From: Volvariella volvacea V23
Taxonomy: Eukaryota > Basidiomycota > Agaricomycetes > Agaricales > Pluteaceae
DNA length: 64,000 nt
Assembly (NCBI GenBank): GCA_000349905.1
Contig: KB722782.1
Span: 1-64,000 of the forward strand
Direction of reading: 5' to 3'
Below the pieces are notes generated by a model that was not told the DNA's origin, made no database searches, and saw nothing but the letters and a program-made list of their open reading frames with translations. Numbering within the stretch: position 1 is the stretch's first letter; the number at the start of each line of letters is the position of its first letter. Of the stretch, positions 46,025-57,926 are shown piece after piece. The position numbers and the translations under genes are program-made.

Positions 46025-48559
46025 GCTTTTAGTCCTTCAGGACTAGGTAAGCCCCGCTCGTCGTGTACTCCTTTAATCCCTTCTTCTCACATTCTCCACT
46101 CTCTCCTTTACAGCGCACTCTATCATCATTACCCGCGCATTACATTTCCGCCATCATCCATCATCCATTCATTACCTCCTACACCACCACTAGAAGCTCT
46201 CGCGATTACCACTCTACTTTTTTCGTTATTACACGAATGAATGCATTAAATTATGCTTCGAATATTCTCGACTAACATCTGTTTTCTCTTCGACTTTCTC
46301 GTATACTTGTGTTATTAGAATTAGCTTCGCATGTAGGACTGGTGGACAGTTAAATGTGATGGTTGTCGTCATCGTGCTAACTCATCCTGAAGCGACCCTA
46401 AATCACGAAAGGTAAATGCCCTGAAAGTATATATAGCGACTCACCCCTTGGCATCACCGCCCTGGCATCCAGGCGCCGCGGTCCCAAATCATCGCGGCAG
46501 AGGGCGATGGGTAGTACTTTCTCATTCAGCATCAGCTGTTGGTTATCGCCGACATTCTCCCAGTGCCGTAGGAGCCGATGTCGGAGATCAAATACTCCAT
46601 CAGCTCAGTCATCCGGCACTATAACCTTCAGCGCGGAACAACTTTTTGAATCGACACATTAGCCTTATGACAACTTGTAAGGAAGTAAAAAGGTTTGAGA
46701 GAATTATCTACGATACGTCACTAGATATTTTGGAACCCGACGAGGCACAATACACAAACAGGGATGTTGAGCGGAGTCTAAACTGCGTGGCGTGACATGG
46801 TGACTGTTCGAGCACACCTCCGAAAGTCCTTACTTGGTCCTTACCGCCATCGACACTTTGCCCCTTGAGTAATAGGTCTGCGGTTGACTTTACCCCGCCG
46901 GTGCACGGCCAATATTTAGTCATCAGACTGTGCTTTTCATTCAGTGTACCTCCCCAGTCGCGTTCTTAGTTTCTAACCTCGTGCATTCACGCCTATCTCT
47001 ATTTCTGAAATCTATCCCTTACTCCATTCTGCAGCAATGGAATATGTATCCCAATTTACTGCGGCATTCGATTATTTTTGACACAGTCATATGGTTGATC
47101 AGTTGGTCAATACTCCGGCGGACGACGTCGATAACAATGGGTTGAATAGGGACATTAAAATAGCACACCCAGGACCGAAGATATCCGATTCTTGTACAAG
47201 GCTCTGCAACAGTGCCTAATCAAATCGCTATAATTCCCTAATCACCACCTACACACTACTTCGATCATTGTTAAAGGAACCTTCCTTTATTGTAAGACTA
47301 CCTGCCGAACTTTTCCCCTCGTTTGTAGGACATGTGGCCTTCTCATTTATTTTTAGTTTAACAGATTAGATAGGATATTAGGAGATCATACCCAATGCCT
47401 GCCAAGTGCTTATCCTTACCATGTGAACTGCAATGGAGGGCGTTCTTTCCCTCCTTTTCCCTCCATCTATTTATAGTCACTTCTTGGCAACCCACCCGGT
47501 GGCCTGTGCGTGGTCGTTCCAGGAAGTACAATGCTGAATTAGCCCACCCGAAATCCTCGCAAACCTACAATTACAATATATTTACGTCTAGAACTTGAAC
47601 TTCATGCAAGTGCATTCACTTCACTGCCGAAGACCAATAGGCAACCGGACGACCTTAAGGTTTGGCACTATATTTCCACCAACTACGAAGATGACATTAT
47701 TGTCGGAGTCAATATGGCTCAAAATATTCGTGTGTTATGATTGTCACTAAGTTAATCAAGGTGGGATGCCAAATGGAATTTTGAACGTGGCATTAATCGG
47801 GCTGTGCTGTCGTCATTGACCATAGGCACGTCGTATCGCTAGCCTTACCTGCCAATTCGGATTCAATATGTTTTAAGCAGTGTAAATTTGGGCTCTCTTC
47901 TACGGTAGGTGTACAGCCTCGTAAGCTATTTTGATGCCCATTCGCCCCAAAATTAGGCGACAGATCCACATTCAACCGCTTATACCTCGACTTTGTGCAA
48001 GCACGACACTTCATCTCAACCTCCATTGGATTTATAGCCCCAGCTCCATACTAGAAGCTTGCCAGCTGGCTGGTCTATTTTTTTAGACCAGCGGCATGAT
48101 TACACTCCCGCATCTCATTCAAAGCTTTTTTCCGACATCAGCATTTGGTTCGTCCCTCGCACCGGCTGCTCGCCCGAAGGTCAAAAAATATGCCTCCTCC
48201 TTGCTAGAGGAGGTGATGATGACAATGAGGTAGTGAGGCCAGAGGAACCACCGAAGTCGAACTCATACTTACGTGTTACTTCCGAGTCCATGTGGATCCT
48301 GCCTTTGAATTTACTTCGCCATACCTTCACTAACCTATGACTCAATGATTACGGGTGCAAACTCCGGGTCACCGACGAAGCAAGGTCCAAATACGCAACA
48401 AAATCCTTTGGAAATATTCATAGAGGGCATTCATCTCGAGTATATAAACTCAACTGCATTGGCCAACATCCTCCAAACTCTTCACTGGTCGAGTTCCTTC
48501 GAACACTCCAAACCTTCTCTTCATTTAGTTCCTCTTCCAACTTCACTCACGACTTCACA
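46025..48559. other. 2.5-kb interval; 3' UTR of pheromone gene 1, then no gene
   Basis: A probable 3' UTR intron (46047-46113, GTAAGC ... TTTACAG, 67 nt) follows the pheromone stop. The rest, to the oxalate decarboxylase promoter, has only short frames with no supporting features. Confidence 0.45.
48441..48448 (+). promoter_or_regulatory. TATA box of the oxalate decarboxylase gene
   Basis: TATATAAA, about 112 bases upstream of the ATG at 48560, in CTCGAGTATATAAACTC. Confidence 0.6.
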
Positions 48560-51028
48560 ATGATCAGAGTTTCCACCTGCTTCTTCGCTTTGCTCCTCGC
48601 TGGAATCGTTGCAGGTGCTCCAGCTCCTCAAGTTCCTGAGCTGTCAGCACCAACTGTAGATGGCTCTGCAGCTCCGACTGAAGCTGTACCTTCTGTGGTA
48701 TCATCAATTGCCTCCGATGTCGCCTCCGTCGACCTCCCCGCCCCAGACTCGACTCCAATCGTACCACCAACTCCCCTCTCCGACTTCAACCGCCCTACTA
48801 GCACACGAGCCAGCACTGTTCAAACGCCAATAGCCTCTTCTACTATAGCGTCTGAAGAGCCTACTGTGACCGTGCCATCCATCGACCTCGATCCAAATGC
48901 GCCCTTATGGAATGCTGACCAGCCAGTTGCCGACCCCGAGCCCGTTCGCGGGAAGCTTGGTGCTGTTCTTATGGGTCCACATAACATTGAGGTCGAAGAT
49001 GAGAATGCCGACCTTCTTGCACCGCCATCCACTGACCACGGTAGCGTGTAAGTGCCCAACCAAAGGATATATGCGACCGATTTTGACCACATGTGATTTA
49101 CAGACCGAACGCGAAATGGCCATTCGCACTTAGTCACAATCGTATGCACACCGGAGGGTGGGCTCGTCAGCAGAACGGTAAGAGATAAAGGTGGTTACGA
49201 CATTGACTGCATAGCTCACTCTTCTGTTTGTTAGTTAATACCATGCCGATCGCTACTGGTAGGACTTCTTCTCTCAAAACCGGCGGTGATAACGGAAAAA
49301 TAATTATTCCAATTCTTTAGCAATGGCCAGTGTCAACATGCGCTTGGAACCAGGCGCCGTTCGGTAGGAAACGTAATTTTATAGGTACATAATGAATGCT
49401 TGCTGATTCGGATAACAGTGAATTGCACTGGCACAAGACTGCAGAGGTATGAGTCACCTGTTTTCGCCCTACTACAGCCTCTTGACCTCTATGCAGTGGG
49501 CATACGTACTCAAGGTATTCATCAACCCCCAAGCATATCAATCCGTTCGCATAACCCGCCATCTTCCAATGACAGGGACAAACGCAAATCACTGCTGTGG
49601 ATGCTCAAGGCCGCAACTATATTGCCACTGTGGTAAGTATAGTGTTGCCATCCGTGTGCTAAAAACATCTCACTTGTTTCCCATAGGGCGCTGGTGATCT
49701 CTGGTACTTCCCACCTGGTATCCCTCACTCCCTCCAAGCCAACAGTGAAGACCCAGACGGTTCCGAGTTCGTCTTGGTAGGTCTATGACCTTACGAAACA
49801 GAGAGGTCTTTCTGACCACAGCTTATATAGGTGTTCGACGATGGCCGCTTCAGCGAAGATTCTACCTTCATGGTAAGCCAACCTTCTCAGCTTGGGGCAT
49901 TATCGTGGAAGTTAACCATTATTCTAGCTGACTGATTGGCTCTCACACGTCCCGGCCGAAGGTGAGCAAAACAATTTAATCAGCACAGCCCCTCTTTGAC
50001 AGGTTATCAGTCATCGCAAAGAACTTCCAGAGGCAAGTACCTTATCACCCACGCGTGATGGGAACCAATAAGCTAAATCGTTCTCACCAGGAACCTCACA
50101 TCGTTCGCCCATATCCCCGCTGAGGAATTGTACCTCTTCCCTGCCTGTAAGGTTTCCAAGTACTCTGACACGGAAGAATTTGGAGTGCTTACTGTACCTA
50201 TAATTTTCACAGCTGGACCTGGAGCCGACGCCGATGCTCCTCAGAGCCCTCAAGGAGCAGTCCCAGACCCATACTCCTTCAAGTTCTCCGAAGTCCCGGA
50301 GACCAAGTTGCCTGGTGGTAGTGTTAAGATTGTGGACTCTTCCACCTTCAAGATCTCCAAGACTATTGCTGCAGCAGAGGTTACTGTTGAACCTGGTGCA
50401 ATGCGGTGAGTTATTTTAGGCATAGAACCGAGTATATGAATGGCGTCGCTGATGATCTACTCATTAGTGAGCTTCACGTGAGTATTCCCATGAATTACTT
50501 GATCCTGAACTCGAGGTCTTATTACTCCTGCATAGTGGCACCCAACTCAAGATGAATGGAGTTTCTTCCTGTAAGTGAATTACTCACCTTGAATAGTAAC
50601 ACTTCTTGACACGCCATCATACAGTGAGGGCACTGCTCGTGTAACGATCTTCGCCGCCCAGTCCAATGCCAGGACCTTCGACTATCAACCTGGTGATATC
50701 GGTATGTCTAGTTCCGCCCTTCCAGCGACTACAAGGGAATGATCCAATCTAAACCGAATATAGGATATGTCCCAGCCAGCATGGGTCACTACGTCGAGAA
50801 CACTGGGAACACCACCTTGAGGTTCCTCGAAATCTTCAACTCTGGTAAGCCTCCGCAGAATGCTGTTTTTTTAACGATCTGACCTACCTCCCTTCCATAG
50901 ACCGCTTTGAAGACATCAGCTTGAACCAATGGCTCGCTCTCACTCCTCCCGAGTTGGTCCGGTCCCACTTAGGCTTTGACGACGAGACCCTCGCGGCCTT
51001 GTCGAAGACCAAGAACACCGTCGTTTAA
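48560..51028 (+). CDS. secreted bicupin oxalate decarboxylase (499 aa, 18 exons)
   Basis: Converts oxalate to formate and CO2 with manganese; in mushrooms it limits oxalate outside the cell. A signal peptide ([20 protein letters not shown]) is followed by a Ser/Thr/Pro-rich linker of about 90 residues. Cupin 1 has [14 protein letters not shown] and [15 protein letters not shown]; cupin 2 has [17 protein letters not shown] and [16 protein letters not shown], so both domains keep the His-His-Glu-His metal ligands. The lid segment SEDST is of the decarboxylase rather than oxidase type. Exon ends: 49047, 49177, 49258, 49363, 49446, 49514, 49632, 49776, 49872, 49961, 50032, 50146, 50405, 50477, 50570, 50701, 50844, 51028; starts: 48560, 49104, 49235, 49321, 49419, 49497, 49576, 49687, 49831, 49928, 50011, 50091, 50213, 50468, 50536, 50625, 50764, 50901. 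The intron at 50033 begins GC (AG|GCAAGT), and exon 14 is only 10 nt. Lengths sum to exactly 500 codons. Confidence 0.93.
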
Positions 51029-51975
51029 ACCCAGACTTCAAACGACGAGTAACGAACTGGTATGGTTCAGGTAGCGTTTGATGCTTAGAGGAGGTGCCTT
51101 ACCTGCCTTGTGCTTAGGGATTGTAACATTAGGTTTTAATTTGTATCGCTTGGTCTTGTGTTTCCTGTGCATGTATGTAACAACAAATGTGTGTATATGA
51201 AAATGATTATCCATTGATTCGCAACTCTTTACCTTGTGATTTTGGCGGGGTGGTTGATAGAGGCTTACGGGGTTTGTATTTCCATCCGCGACAGCGAAGC
51301 TTCGTTCTTAAATTAGCCAATAGTCCAAGGGAAAATTCAGCTTGCAAAAGCTTTACTATCCAACCCAGACCTCAGGCGGCTGGGCACGTACAGCGGGCAT
51401 TTTCTGAGCTACGTCCTCATGTTTCCACCGCTTCTCGACCGCTTCTGAGGACTTGATCCCCTTACCCACTGGTTGAGGAAATGGTACCCTCGTCTTCGGT
51501 TGTGCATCGCAGCGCGGTGGTAAGGAGTTTGGGTTGACAAAGGTTAAGGGCATGGAACACGAGTGAGAAAGGCTAATGTTGTGGGAGGCGATGAAAGGCT
51601 TAGTCTGCTCAGAAACTCTGTGCATGCGTGGTGTGACAGGCATTATGTGGATGTACAGTTAGGCATACCATCTGCCAATGAACGAGCGTGAACTTGGCCA
51701 GTCTTGGCTGTAACAAAGTTTGACAACATTCACGCTTCTCCGTCTGCTAAGAAGGAAGTCCTTGCTTTTGTTCCGATCCCAGTATTTCCTTTCCTGCATA
51801 TTGTCAGAAATGCTCGAGCTCAAGCCGTTTCGTTACGGTATTCCTGGAAATCTATGTCAACGCCTCGGCCGGAAGGCGAAAGATATTATGCGTAGGGTTT
51901 TTGTCCCTCTCGACAGCCTGAGAATAATAGACTCACCTACCCTACAATCTAGACTCTGAGTACTGAGTCCATGCC

Positions 51976-53336
51976 TCAAGGTTGTAATACTCCCTGTCCT
52001 TGTGTCTCGCTCAAGTGAATAATGACAACAATTTCTGACGTCCAGAATACGAACCTTCCGTCAACAATCCTCAAATACACCTCCCCAAGGATAATTGGAC
52101 TGAACAATAAAACGATGGTGTACGCCCACAAGAGCAGCGGAAGGTTGCTTATCGTGGTTATGTGTATGACACGGTTAATGCGCACCTCCTACCGTACCTT
52201 CCAAGTCCAAGTATTTTGTTGCTTAGGTCCCCCAAACCGTACCGCATACCACCTCTCTGTGCCTCATCTTATTGAGGTGTACATCCTCGTGTTTAATCTA
52301 GCGTTCCTAGTTAATTGTCCCTGCGCTGCGCTCGACTTCTGCTCACCCGCACTTGGGACTCCGACAGTACTAGTAATCCATGCTTACCTGCTCCAATATT
52401 TCCTCCGAGGACGGAGAACCACGACAGGTGGTAGTCAGAATTTCAGGGTGCTCGTGGACACTGGCACATATTGCTCGAAAAGGCCGAGGAGTCCTCATGG
52501 TCCATTCAATGGTCATCATTGCATCATTTCCTATAACTGTAATCGTATGAAATGTCACGTCAGAACGTACAGTAAGCTTCCTCTGAGTCACCCACAAATA
52601 CCTTTTTTCTTCTTATTGTCTCCAGATTCCAGTCGCCCGTACCCAGCACCATTGCACATGTCATCCAAGACTTTCTGCTCGCCGGAATTGAGATAGACAA
52701 ATCCCGGAACATCAGGGATCCACCTCCAGATGGAAGTTAGAAGGACGCACCGGCTACCTACTCACCTGCACGGCAGAAGACCCGGGTGTAGAGGCCTTTT
52801 TGTCTCGTTTGACAGCTATGTACCTGCCTTGAATCCCAGCTGCTGTGCTTCTCCACCGTAAGATTCAGGTTCTGCGAATCCAAACTATTTGGTAATGCCC
52901 AAGATCTGCTGCCTCGAATGGAAACACCTACCAAAGCAATAATGCGCCCTCATTGGTCGTATACTCAACATAGCATGGCCAAGTGATGCACATTGTACGG
53001 GGCCCAGGGTGTTGGGTACCAAGGCGCACGAGGCAGCGAGCGATCAAAAAGAAGCCCCCACCTGCAAAGTCGAATCGAATCCCAAATCCCAAAATTTCCA
53101 ACGCTTGGGGAGAATTGACGCCCACAAACTCTCCTTATTCCCCCGAGTTTCTTATTGTCTTTTGGAAAAATTCGCTCATCGTTGACTTCTTTGATCCCGG
53201 CAGCATGTGTGCGGATGATGCAGTTGAAAGCGTGATGTTTATGGCTCGGCGCGCGGTACAAGATATCGGTGTTTCCTGATGTTGTTTTGGATGACTGCGT
53301 ATGGCATAATTCATTTGCCCAACCTCTTTGTCGCAT
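51976..53336 (-). other. candidate unrecognised spliced gene or gene remnant
   Basis: Protein-like exon pieces lie in order on the reverse strand: YVEYTTNEGALLLW up to a GTAGGT donor near 52930; FGFAEPESYGGEAQQLGFKA near 52850; LYTRVFCRA near 52780; IPDVPGFVYLNSGEQKVLDD continuing to KKKK near 52600; VIGNDAMMTIEWTMRTPRPF to SSEEILEQ ending at GTAAGC near 52388; and a hydrophobic end piece near 52150. Several joins work in phase, but the 5' and 3' ends do not resolve and no family is recognisable. Confidence 0.25.
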
Positions 53337-54914
53337 TACGCATTAGTAGTGTTAATCTCTGGATAGGACCCACATCCCAGCTGCCCAGACTTCAGGCCTT
53401 CAAGCTTCACAAGCAGACAAACCGCTCAAGAACCAAAAATCCCTCACCAAACCTCTCCAAATTTCCAAGATGCCATTCCCGACGATTCGGTAATCGGCAA
53501 TCGGCAATCGGCACTCACCACCAAATTTCCTTTTCGAGCCGCAAAAACGTGACACCGGAATTGATCATTTCCCAAATTCTCACCACCCTCGTTGGATGTT
53601 ATTGTCTCTTCTCCCTCCGAGTCCTTTTTGTGAGCACTAAAGGAGATAATATATCTCACCGAGGGTGGAATGGATGCGGGACCAGACGGGTATAGGGTAT
53701 CCTCATCGTTTAGGAGTAAGTATTAGGGAGGGAAGGAGGAAATCAGGAACTGCTTGCATTCCGTCTGTCCGTACGCGCAGCGCATGCGCCCCGGCTCATG
53801 GGTTGAGCTCATTTTGTTTGACTTTTCGGTGTGCGATCTGCGGGTCTGGGCCGATGATAGCGTTCAGGATTCTGATAGCGTGGCGTCAATGGGCCGACAG
53901 CAATGTCATGGACACATGTGGGGTTGTAAAAATCCCGATGGGTTTACATACCGCCCACGATTTTGGATTTGAAGGACTTGTCAGCTAGATGTCAGCGAAG
54001 ATGACCTTGATATCCCGATGGTGTATACAGACACCAACTTTCCCCGAAAGAACAATTAGAGATTCGTTCGATAGAGATGAGGGCTCAGAGAGAAGGTGTA
54101 GACTGATTTAGACCTATTAGACGCCATAATGGACGGCACACGTTTGCTATGAGCGTCTATACCTAGTAGTGGTGCATACAGCACACAGCCCGAACATGGG
54201 ACGAGGACCTACTCCGGGAACCAAAACCCATCCCGATTATTATGCTTGGGTTTACACCCTCATCGGACCTACAGTACCTTGCTCACCACCACGCCAAGCC
54301 CCTAGCCGGCCCACGGATGACGTTGACATAAGTAGGCATAGTCACCGACACAGACACCGACACAGGACAGACAAATAAAGACACAGCTCCATCAAGCAAC
54401 GATGGGACATGGGACACAATCATAATTATGATCGCAATTGTGGCTCGCCGTGCGCCGTGAGTTGCTGACAAGCCACCATGACAGGTCGATCAACATGTAA
54501 ACCAAAAAAGTAGGGCATGTAGGTAACTGTATCCTTGGTGCTCGAGAGCCCAAGATAGGGTCGCAGACGCAGACTGCACAGGTAGTATGCTCGTCAGGTC
54601 CCATTCGACCAACCAAGGACCAAAAAACCAAAAGGCACGACGACCTCGAATCCCCATTTTGATGACAGTTGACGCGTTGACGCCCTGATCCTGGGGGGTG
54701 CCACGCACGATCGCTAATTGTTATTGAAGATGAGTGAAGACGTAAGGAGATAATGAGGAGCTTATTTTTGATTGTGTACTGCGATTCCTTGTTGTGTAGG
54801 CCCGGGCTCGTGTTCATTGTCTTTGTAGGGTTCGATGGGATCGTGCTGTGGTTTTTTGCAGATGGGAAGCCTCGGAGACGGCTTGAGGTGATGAGTGATG
54901 GGAGAAGTGGGGCC

Positions 54915-54920
54915 TATAAA
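54915..54920 (+). promoter_or_regulatory. TATA box upstream of pheromone gene 2
   Basis: GGCCTATAAATTATTAGG, about 190 bases before the ATG at 55109; the transcript leader would be long and pyrimidine-rich. Confidence 0.4.
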
Positions 54921-55108
54921 TTATTAGGCCATCGAGAAGCATTCGATCCCCATCCTCCCAGCTACTTGAGCTTCTCAACTTCGAGCCCTCGAACGAACAA
55001 AACCGCCAGGTTTAACCCCAGCGCATTCTCTCTTCGCTCGCTCTTATCTCTACCACCACCGGTGCACGAGCCTCGTCATCACACTCACACGCTCGTCGAA
55101 TAAACGAA

Positions 55109-55234
55109 ATGGATTTCTTCACCAGCCTTTTCTCAACCACTACTCAGGACGCAGATCTCGGAGAGATCTTCAGCGACGTCCCTGCAGACGAAGATAACAG
55201 AGGAGCCGGTGGAGGGGGCTGCGTTGTCGCTTAA
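55109..55234 (+). CDS. lipopeptide mating-pheromone precursor-like protein 2 (41 aa)
   Basis: Encodes MDFFTSLFSTTTQDADLGEI, an acidic segment (DVPADEDNRG), a glycine run and a terminal CaaX box CVVA. It shares with the peptide gene at 45.9 kb the MDxF start, the acidic linker before the glycines, the GGGGC context and the CaaX end, but the first halves differ. Expected processing is farnesylation of the cysteine, removal of VVA and carboxymethylation, plus N-terminal cleavage near the charged residues (known for the family; the exact site is inference). A GTAAG donor follows 42 bases after the stop, as in gene 1. The ATG context is CGAAATGG. Confidence 0.75.
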   Translation: MDFFTSLFSTTTQDADLGEIFSDVPADEDNRGAGGGGCVVA

Positions 55235-56423
55235 ATGCACATGTACATGGCGATGTAAAGCCTTGTAAAGCCTTGGTAAGTACCCAACACCCTTTTTAGT
55301 CCTGCATCAGTCCCAGCTCCGTGTTGAATCAACGCAGTTACTTACATAAATCCTTTTTCTAGCTAAGCGCAAGGGAATGACATGTATCTCTTAGAGACAC
55401 CTCAAACACTCCCCATTCGCTTTCCTCGATCACATCTACTCCCTTTCTTCATGCACGACACCTGCAATATCCTCCACATCAGCCAACCTCGTAATTATTC
55501 AAACAAATACCCATACCTTCACGACTTCGTTTCGCACCAACCCCTCGCTCTTCGGCATCTCAAAATGCCTACACCACCTATCCACACCCACCCCATTCCA
55601 CGGAAGCTTTCGCCCCACCCCCGCTTCGTTTCGCTCCTCATCTGGTCTTTTCGGACGCTACTCGCACTGGGATTTGCAAAAACCATTGTACATATAGATT
55701 GAGACATTGACCCCTGCGCATACACACCGCACGGCTCTTCTTTTTGCGTTGGATTCGTATTTAGTACTTACAACCCCCTTCGACCTTCGCGCATTTATGA
55801 ATGCCTAGTTATTAGCACAGACACGGGTAGCATAGCAGCACGATGCTCTTGATTCGTTTGCATCGCACACTAGAATTGGCTCTTCTCTTGTGCTTTCGTG
55901 TTGTTCTTGTGCTTTTGTATCATTTGACTTTCGACGACAATACATCATTAGCTTCCACTGGAGTTTTTATGCGCGCACGCTTGTCTGTCTGTTCTGCCTC
56001 TGCTTTGTTGTTGTCATCTTGTTGTCGCTGCAATTACATGCAATTACATACCTTCTATTGAACGACTATTGTGTAAGCGTCATCGACTCGGACAAGAGCT
56101 TGTCCAGCACCAACAGCATGGTGAATACCCAGCACAGAGCAGTGCGTCGTCATAGACGCAGCGTCATTAGAGCCTCTTCACTCGGTTGCGCTGGGAGACA
56201 GCGGAAGCATGGTAACCTCAAATTGCAGTGATACAATTATCGCAGAAAAGACAATGAACTCGGGCAGTGAGGGCAACGAGCAAACAACGCGGCTGAACGT
56301 CACCGTGACTGACCCAGATCCGTGACTGTGACTGTGATTTATCACGTGGACGAGATTCCTGAGGGCCGGCGAGATTTCCTTTGGTGCCCGCGTCAACTTG
56401 AACGTCGACCACCAGGACGTTTC
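55235..56423. other. 3' UTR of pheromone gene 2 and intergenic DNA
   Basis: A probable 3' UTR intron spans 55276-55362 (GTAAGT ... TTTTTCTAG, 87 nt). A direct repeat GTAAAGCCTTG stands just before it (near 55254-55275). The forward strand then stays pyrimidine-rich to about 56050. No gene recognised. Confidence 0.45.
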
Positions 56424-57200
56424 ATGGTTCGATTCAAGGTATCGTAGCCCTCGCTTTATTCATTATAACCAAGCTCAAACCGCTTAGGACTACATAAAAT
56501 GCTATACTCGCTCGCTTGCAGAACCGATGGCTTTTGGTTGAGTTCATACCTCTGAGCAGTGAAGGAGGGACGAGACCCAACACTGCTGCTGCTGGTACAG
56601 GCGGAGCAGGTACAGCAAGTCGCACTGCAGCTCGACAGTTGGACGGTAAAATTATATGGAATGCACTCAAGGAGAGTGTGATACACAATTTTGGGGATAC
56701 GGGGTGGGGAGCCGTTGGGCTGTCCTTGACGGGTGAGTTGGTTCTTTGTTCTCACTCGCAATTTGCTGAGGCTCGCGTTGTTGTTCTTGAAGTGAAATAT
56801 TATTCGCCCACGACGAATATATGTATCATCCGAGTTGGAAGAGACCAACACCAAATCGCGTGGGGGGCTGTTACGTTGTTGAGTTCTATTGACGGGACGA
56901 GGTACCTGCCCCATGTTGTTCACGTCTCCGGTGAGTATCCAGCATTATCTTATCTGAATCTCAACCTGAATACGCAGTAGGGACGATAAAACACGCTCAG
57001 CTGGCTGCTATAGCGCATAATAGGGCCATAGTCGCAAGATATCGTGCTCAAGCTAAAACTCCAGGTGTGATTCACTCCTTCTTTTCCGAGACTTTGATAT
57101 CTGATACTGTACATCTGCTGTCGTCATAGCTGCCTATCAAGATTCATACGAAACGTATCTGGAGACGAGTAATCGTGAAATAGAGGCATTGCAGGATTGA
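56424..57200 (+). CDS. POP5: ribonuclease P/MRP protein subunit POP5 (173 aa)
   Basis: Subunit of nuclear RNase P and RNase MRP, needed for processing of tRNA 5' ends and rRNA. Five exons: 56424-56438, 56522-56732, 56793-56930, 56978-57064, 57130-57200. The 15-nt first exon gives MVRFK, and splicing produces the family opening MVRFKNRWLLVEFIPLSSEG. Further signatures are LDGKIIWNALKESVIHNFGD, TGWGAVGLSLTVKYYSPTTN, ICIIRVGRDQHQIAWGAVTL and RYLPHVVHVSGTI. Length matches other POP5 proteins. The tail after AKTP is charged and helical. A Gly/Ala/Thr insertion (residues about 23-42) is longer than in yeast or human. Introns are 47-83 nt. Confidence 0.93.
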
Positions 57201-57926
57201 ACAATACATTTCTTTGGCATGCTATAATTTGAGTGTGATAAGATGATGCCCCAGAACACCCACTGACGTTAGCCCCTCGCTAAACCCGACGTCCACCCTA
57301 GGCGTTACGGTACCGAGCACGCAACATGTTTGCTTTCTCACACCTACCACTATAACTTGCTACCAACCTGACATGATGACATCCTCAATGATTTGACTCT
57401 CAACGCCGATCTACTCCCACAAATTTGTCGGGCTTGATTCCGCGATCTGTTCCTCCACGCCTTTTTCAATCTCTCAGCTGATTACCCATTACAGTACGGC
57501 TTGGCTCTCGTGTTAAATTCAGCCTCAGCGCTCTCGCACAGCGCGGCATGCACATGATAGTCCAACGAAAGCTCCGCATAACCTCTTTCTTATATGGGTG
57601 CTCGCTAGGGTGAGGCCTGGTAAAAGCACGCAGGACAGACATGGAAAAATATGGCCATCGTAAAACCGAAAACCCGGTGGGGTTCCGACTCGGGCTCGAG
57701 ATATGCAATTTGATATTCTGCTTCCTCCTGACATATCCCATTCGCCAGCCATAGTCCCTACCACCACCTTCTGGCAGGCAGCTCTTCCGTCCTCTTACCC
57801 CTCCCTCCGACTGTCGTGTTCTCGGTCCATCTCAGAGTCCTCGACTGCAACTGACGCCCAGGAGCCGATTGATAGATTATACTGATTAGATTTCAAGGCT
57901 TACCTCCTGAAACAAGTGGACACACC
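57201..57926. other. intergenic region
   Basis: 3' flank of POP5 and promoter of the PLP-enzyme gene. A 60-codon forward frame at 57703-57885 has no link to the downstream frame. Nothing else seen. Confidence 0.4.

Larger units (their letters stand above)
51029..55108. other. 4-kb gene-poor interval
   Basis: Holds the 3' flank of the decarboxylase, one uncertain reverse-strand gene (listed separately) and, at the right end, the promoter of pheromone gene 2. Forward frames such as 52022-52696 have composition typical of non-coding shadow. Confidence 0.4.

Noticed and set aside
52022..52696. 224-codon forward ORF
   Set aside because: No recognisable domain, and the opposite strand shows better exon-like structure over the same bases.
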